6,561 bases of DNA from Halieaceae bacterium (lineage in GTDB: Bacteria > Pseudomonadota > Gammaproteobacteria > Pseudomonadales > Halieaceae): positions 1-6,561 of the forward strand of contig JABJAS010000164.1 in assembly GCA_018666055.1 (NCBI GenBank), read 5' to 3'. Of this stretch, positions 5,801 through 6,561 are shown in pieces. Both the position numbers and the translations under genes were made by a program. Below the pieces are notes generated by a model. That model worked only from the letters and a program-made list of their open reading frames with translations. It had not been told where the DNA came from and ran no database searches. Numbering within the stretch: position 1 is the stretch's first letter; every line of letters starts with the position of its first letter.

Positions 5801-5935
5801 ATGGAAATCGTAAATTGGGTGTCAGTAACTATCACCGCCATTGCTATCGTCATCATATTCGTCGGAGCGGCTTATCAGGAGAGGCTCGACGAGGCGCAAG
5901 CCGAGCTTGATGACAACTTGAGCAGTAAGCGATGA
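5801..5935 (+). CDS. Small single-span membrane protein, unknown family
   Basis: The product has 44 residues. Residues 4-25 (VNWVSVTITAIAIVIIFVGAAY) form one strongly hydrophobic segment, long enough to span the inner membrane, followed by an acidic, probably helical tail (QERLDEAQAELDDNLSSKR). The start at 5801 has GGGAGG at 8 nt; an in-frame GTG at 5741 would add 20 polar residues but lacks such a site. Its stop TGA overlaps the ATG of the next frame (ATGA, 5932-5935), which suggests translational coupling. I do not recognise the family. Size and layout resemble accessory subunits of membrane complexes, small regulatory membrane proteins or type I toxins, but nothing decides between these. 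The ribosome site, hydrophobic pattern and overlap make it likelier real than a chance frame. Confidence 0.6.
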   Translation: MEIVNWVSVTITAIAIVIIFVGAAYQERLDEAQAELDDNLSSKR

Positions 5936-6102
5936 GAAGATTATGGATTGCCATCGCAGATGGCCTTCACCGCTGGAACAGCGGTCTGATTAGACATGAG
6001 TGCCAAGTAATGACGCAAGCCACCGAGCAAGAAGTCATTGAATATCTTTGGCCCCACAAGAGACGCGTTAAAGCGCGCCCCTGCATGCCTCGTATTGGGT
6101 AA
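5932..6102 (+). CDS. Small hypothetical protein, coupled to upstream ORF
   Basis: The frame encodes 56 residues, begins at an ATG overlapping the upstream stop by 4 nt, and ends in TAA at 6100-6102. It starts MRRLWIAIADGLHRWNSGLI, has a mixed helical middle (TQATEQEVIEYLW) and a basic, Arg/Lys-rich C terminus (KRRVKARP). Two Cys and three His are spread without a clear metal motif. No signal peptide or membrane span is convincing. No independent ribosome site precedes it, so it would rely on coupling. A hairpin with a T-rich tail begins 19 bp after the stop, consistent with a two-gene unit. A frame of this length could also arise by chance, so confidence is limited. No family is recognised. 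Confidence 0.42.
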   Translation: MRRLWIAIADGLHRWNSGLIRHECQVMTQATEQEVIEYLWPHKRRVKARPCMPRIG

Positions 6103-6121
6103 TAAATGAATCATTTCGCCA

Positions 6122-6160
6122 CTAACAAGAGTGTTAGCGGTTCTCCTCTACTTTATTGTT
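6122..6160 (+). terminator. Terminator-like hairpin after the small ORF pair
   Basis: CTAACA (6122-6127) and TGTTAG (6132-6137) form a 6-bp stem with loop AGAG, followed by a T-rich but interrupted tract (6141-6160). A second TGTTAG at 6157-6162 can pair with the same left arm. The stem is AT-rich, so strength is uncertain. Confidence 0.45.
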
Positions 6161-6204
6161 AGCCATGTCGCACCCTGAACGACGGGCCCTCTGGTCTCCC
6201 AGTC

Positions 6205-6318
6205 GAGGGCAAGTGTGTCGAAGCCGTAAGAATGAGTGACAGTGACACCATCGTGTTGTTAGATCGCACTCGTATTCGTTTGCGCGGTATTGATGCGCCA
6301 GAGCGCGATCAGCGATAG
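6205..6318 (+). pseudogene. Truncated staphylococcal-nuclease-like (thermonuclease, SNase) domain remnant
   Basis: Translation from 6205 reads EGKCVEAVRMSDSDTIVLL then DRTRIRLRGIDAPERDQR and a TAG at 6316-6318. This matches the N-terminal half of an SNase domain, whose core is typically GxVxxVxDGDTI...RIRLxGIDAPExxQ. The residues equivalent to staphylococcal nuclease Asp21, Arg35, Asp40 and Glu43 are kept (DSDT, RIRLRGIDAPE), but the usual DGDT Gly is Ser. The rest of the domain, including the second catalytic Arg, is absent. The frame is open from 6163 but has no signal peptide or good start; ATG 6232 would cut into the fold. After the TAG the same frame reads DSRQQQ for a few codons before a second stop at 6373, a possible degraded continuation. 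Intact relatives are usually secreted nucleases of 130-180 aa. This copy is almost certainly non-functional. Confidence 0.75.
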
Positions 6319-6380
6319 GACTCTAGGCAACAACAGTGTGGCTACACGGTCGTGCTTGCTCATTGCAACAGCTAACCACA

Positions 6381-6406
6381 GGCCTGACCCCGAACAACGT
6401 CAGGCC
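6381..6406. repeat. 7-bp inverted repeat
   Basis: GGCCTGA (6381-6387) and TCAGGCC (6400-6406) can form a hairpin with a 12-nt loop. No T-run follows on either strand. It lies in 6319-6517, about 200 bp in which no gene is seen. A CCACGTGG palindrome flanked by CAGCG/CGCTG arms is also present (6477-6498). Confidence 0.45.
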
Positions 6407-6517
6407 AACATCCGCTAATCTATGAGGTCGTGTCAGTCTCTCCTGGCGATGATTAAGTTCGATAGTGATTGCATCCCAGCGACGCCACGTGGACGCTGCC
6501 AGATTGGTTGGTCCCGT

Positions 6518-6561
6518 TTACTCAGCGTCCTCTGAGAGTGCGTAGACCTTATCAATAATGG
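6518..6561 (-). CDS. Possible 3' end of a minus-strand gene running off the window
   Basis: Read from the right edge on the minus strand, 13 codons give IIDKVYALSEDAE and then TAA (plus 6518-6520). The composition looks protein-like, but 13 codons cannot establish a gene or a family. No clear terminator follows. Confidence 0.25.
   Translation of the reverse strand, partial: IIDKVYALSEDAE

Noticed and set aside
6118..6164. Integron attC-like site around CTAACAA...TTGTTAG
   Set aside because: The core boxes do not fit RYYYAAC and GTTRRRY, the span of about 45 bp is short for attC, and there is no cassette-like array or integrase.
6457..6487. Possible degenerate copy of the tRNA 3' end (GTTCGA...TGCATCCC...GCCA) as an att site
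   Set aside because: Only short words match and spacing differs by several bases; a genuine att repeat should be a continuous near-identical block.

Overview
The window looks like chromosomal DNA of a free-living, probably marine, gammaproteobacterium. The evidence is the YcgN-type and YaiI-type housekeeping genes, moderately GC-rich coding sequence, strong AGGAG-like ribosome sites, and a tRNA-Arg(ACG) with an encoded CCA end. The taxonomic placement is inference from gene families. No single gene fixes a genus.

Layout: 114-1307 (+) is a saccharopine-dehydrogenase-like / trans-acting-enoyl-reductase-like NAD(P) oxidoreductase. It is followed by a good Rho-independent terminator (1430-1455) that serves the convergent minus-strand gene. 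Three minus-strand genes follow, each separated by about 150 bp and so probably transcribed separately: an exported SYLF-domain protein (1478-2053), a CsgA/C-factor-like short-chain dehydrogenase (2207-2944), and a FabG-like SDR whose catalytic Tyr and Lys are replaced by Ser and Arg (3103-3882). A 189-bp divergent intergenic region contains a perfect 11-bp inverted repeat. It separates the last of these from ycgN (4072-4512, +), a cysteine-cluster protein. yaiI (4546-5001, -) converges on ycgN and starts at TTG. It is divergent from a tRNA-Arg(ACG) gene at 5185-5261.

The last 1300 bp, downstream of the tRNA, differ in character. They hold no recognisable intact gene. They do contain a plausible small membrane protein of 44 aa with a good ribosome site, a 56-codon reading frame that overlaps its stop codon by ATGA, a terminator-like hairpin, a clear but truncated remnant of a staphylococcal-nuclease-fold (thermonuclease) domain, and possibly the tail of a minus-strand gene at the window edge. 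This pattern fits a tRNA-adjacent accessory segment that has decayed, though no integrase or flanking att repeat was found.

The genes do not form one pathway. Three oxidoreductases in one neighbourhood suggest lipid or carbonyl metabolism, but the sequence does not fix their substrates. I saw no CRISPR array, insertion sequence, toxin-antitoxin pair of known family, or defence system. The most interesting unexplained items are the coupled small ORFs after the tRNA, the divergent-promoter inverted repeat, the pentamer repeat in the SYLF gene leader, and the non-canonical SDR active site.
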